A stretch of 64,000 nucleotides of DNA, from NCBI GenBank assembly GCA_964583825.1, contig CAZOXM010000005.1, forward strand, positions 1 through 64,000. Reading direction: 5' to 3'. Below, in pieces: positions 63,766 through 64,000 of the stretch. The notes under the pieces are model-generated. The model made no database searches and was not told the DNA's origin. It saw only the letters and a list, made by a program, of their open reading frames with translations. The stretch comes from GCA-1730015 sp964583825 (GTDB taxonomy: Bacteria; Pseudomonadota; Gammaproteobacteria; Granulosicoccales; Granulosicoccaceae). Numbering within the stretch: position 1 is the stretch's first letter; each line of letters opens with the position of its first letter. The position numbers and the translations under genes are program-made.

Positions 63766-64000
63766 ATGAATAAATCACTGGAATCCCTGAAACGCCTGCA
63801 GGCAGGTAACCAAAGATACGTCAACAATGACAGTCAGAGTGCGCGGCATTCCCGGACGAGACGCAGCGAACTGGTCGAGGGTCAACACCCATTCGCGATC
63901 ATACTCGGTTGCGCCGATTCAAGAGCGCCGGCGGAAATGATTTTTGATCAGGGACTCGGGGACCTGTTCGTCATTCGTGTGGCGGGCAACGTAGCCGCAC
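63766..64000 (+). CDS. Beta-class carbonic anhydrase, 5' part only
   Basis: The ATG at 63766 opens 78 codons running off the window. MNKSLESLKRLQAGNQRYV and the zinc-site motif ILGCADSRAPAEMIFDQGLGDLFVIRVAGN identify a beta-carbonic anhydrase (Cys, Asp and Arg of CADSR), reversibly hydrating CO2. The second His and Cys zinc ligands lie beyond the end. Confidence 0.9.
   Translation, partial: MNKSLESLKRLQAGNQRYVNNDSQSARHSRTRRSELVEGQHPFAIILGCADSRAPAEMIFDQGLGDLFVIRVAGNVAA

Overview
The window reads as chromosomal DNA of a free-living, probably marine or environmental gammaproteobacterium. The evidence is the conserved miaB-ybeZ(phoH)-ybeY-corC-lnt gene string, complete recCBD, paired type IV minor-pilin operons, a FadL/VolA lipid-uptake pair, a TPP-riboswitch-controlled ThiBPQ importer and moderately GC-rich coding. 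I saw no rRNA, tRNA, CRISPR, phage or intact transposase. The genus is not identifiable from this sequence alone.

Layout. 1-4335 (minus strand): miaB, ybeZ/phoH-like, ybeY, corC and the first 188 codons of lnt (tRNA modification, ribosome maturation, envelope). 4469-8092 (minus): ssb, speD, then metK-ahcY, a group that makes, uses and recycles S-adenosylmethionine, with a 16-bp perfect palindrome in the metK promoter region. 8365-11918 (plus): a tripartite tricarboxylate-type transporter in the order TctC-TctB-TctA, with a strong hairpin after tctC. 12360-19721: a complete ebo cluster (eboD-eboA-eboB-idi, divergent eboF, eboE-eboC) with an isopentenyl-diphosphate isomerase gene built into it; this is the most notable system here. 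20054-25747: an amidase, then thiamine salvage (thiN, TPP riboswitch, thiBPQ). 25766-31650: an MFS carrier, an odd helical-repeat lipoprotein, and a fadL-volA-small membrane protein operon. 31903-40498: recC-recB-recD with 4-nt overlaps. 40583-42568: an orphan hydantoinase/oxoprolinase-like gene. 42828-49093: two complete, convergent minor pilin sets (fimT/pilV/pilW/pilX), one also carrying pilE, neither with pilY1, plus another lone pilin. 49280-64000: accessory and housekeeping genes (GlxA-type regulator, FNR, Trm112-like, YcbK peptidase, GNAT, glycerate kinase, YgiQ, a secreted DGDGWGWE protein, a membrane-anchored disordered protein, a YadGH-like ABC exporter, a NUDT19-like Nudix enzyme and the start of a beta-carbonic anhydrase).

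How genes work together. The ebo genes combine a UbiA-type prenyltransferase, a sugar-phosphate cyclase, an isomerase-fold protein, a TatD hydrolase and a phosphodiesterase-fold protein. Family literature links ebo to moving or maturing a secondary metabolite precursor across the cytoplasmic membrane. The embedded idi suggests that prenyl diphosphate supply is part of the job. Thiamine is probably imported by ThiBPQ and activated by ThiN. VolA would release fatty acids from lipids at the surface and FadL would take them in.

Non-coding DNA holds two short repeat families. One is MITE-like, with copies at 23324, 27809 and 63513, and one copy lies inside the thi operon. The second is about 70-80 bp, at 19731 and, inverted, inside the 63513 copy. 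A possible small RNA and two perfect DnaA boxes lie side by side near 59250-59370.
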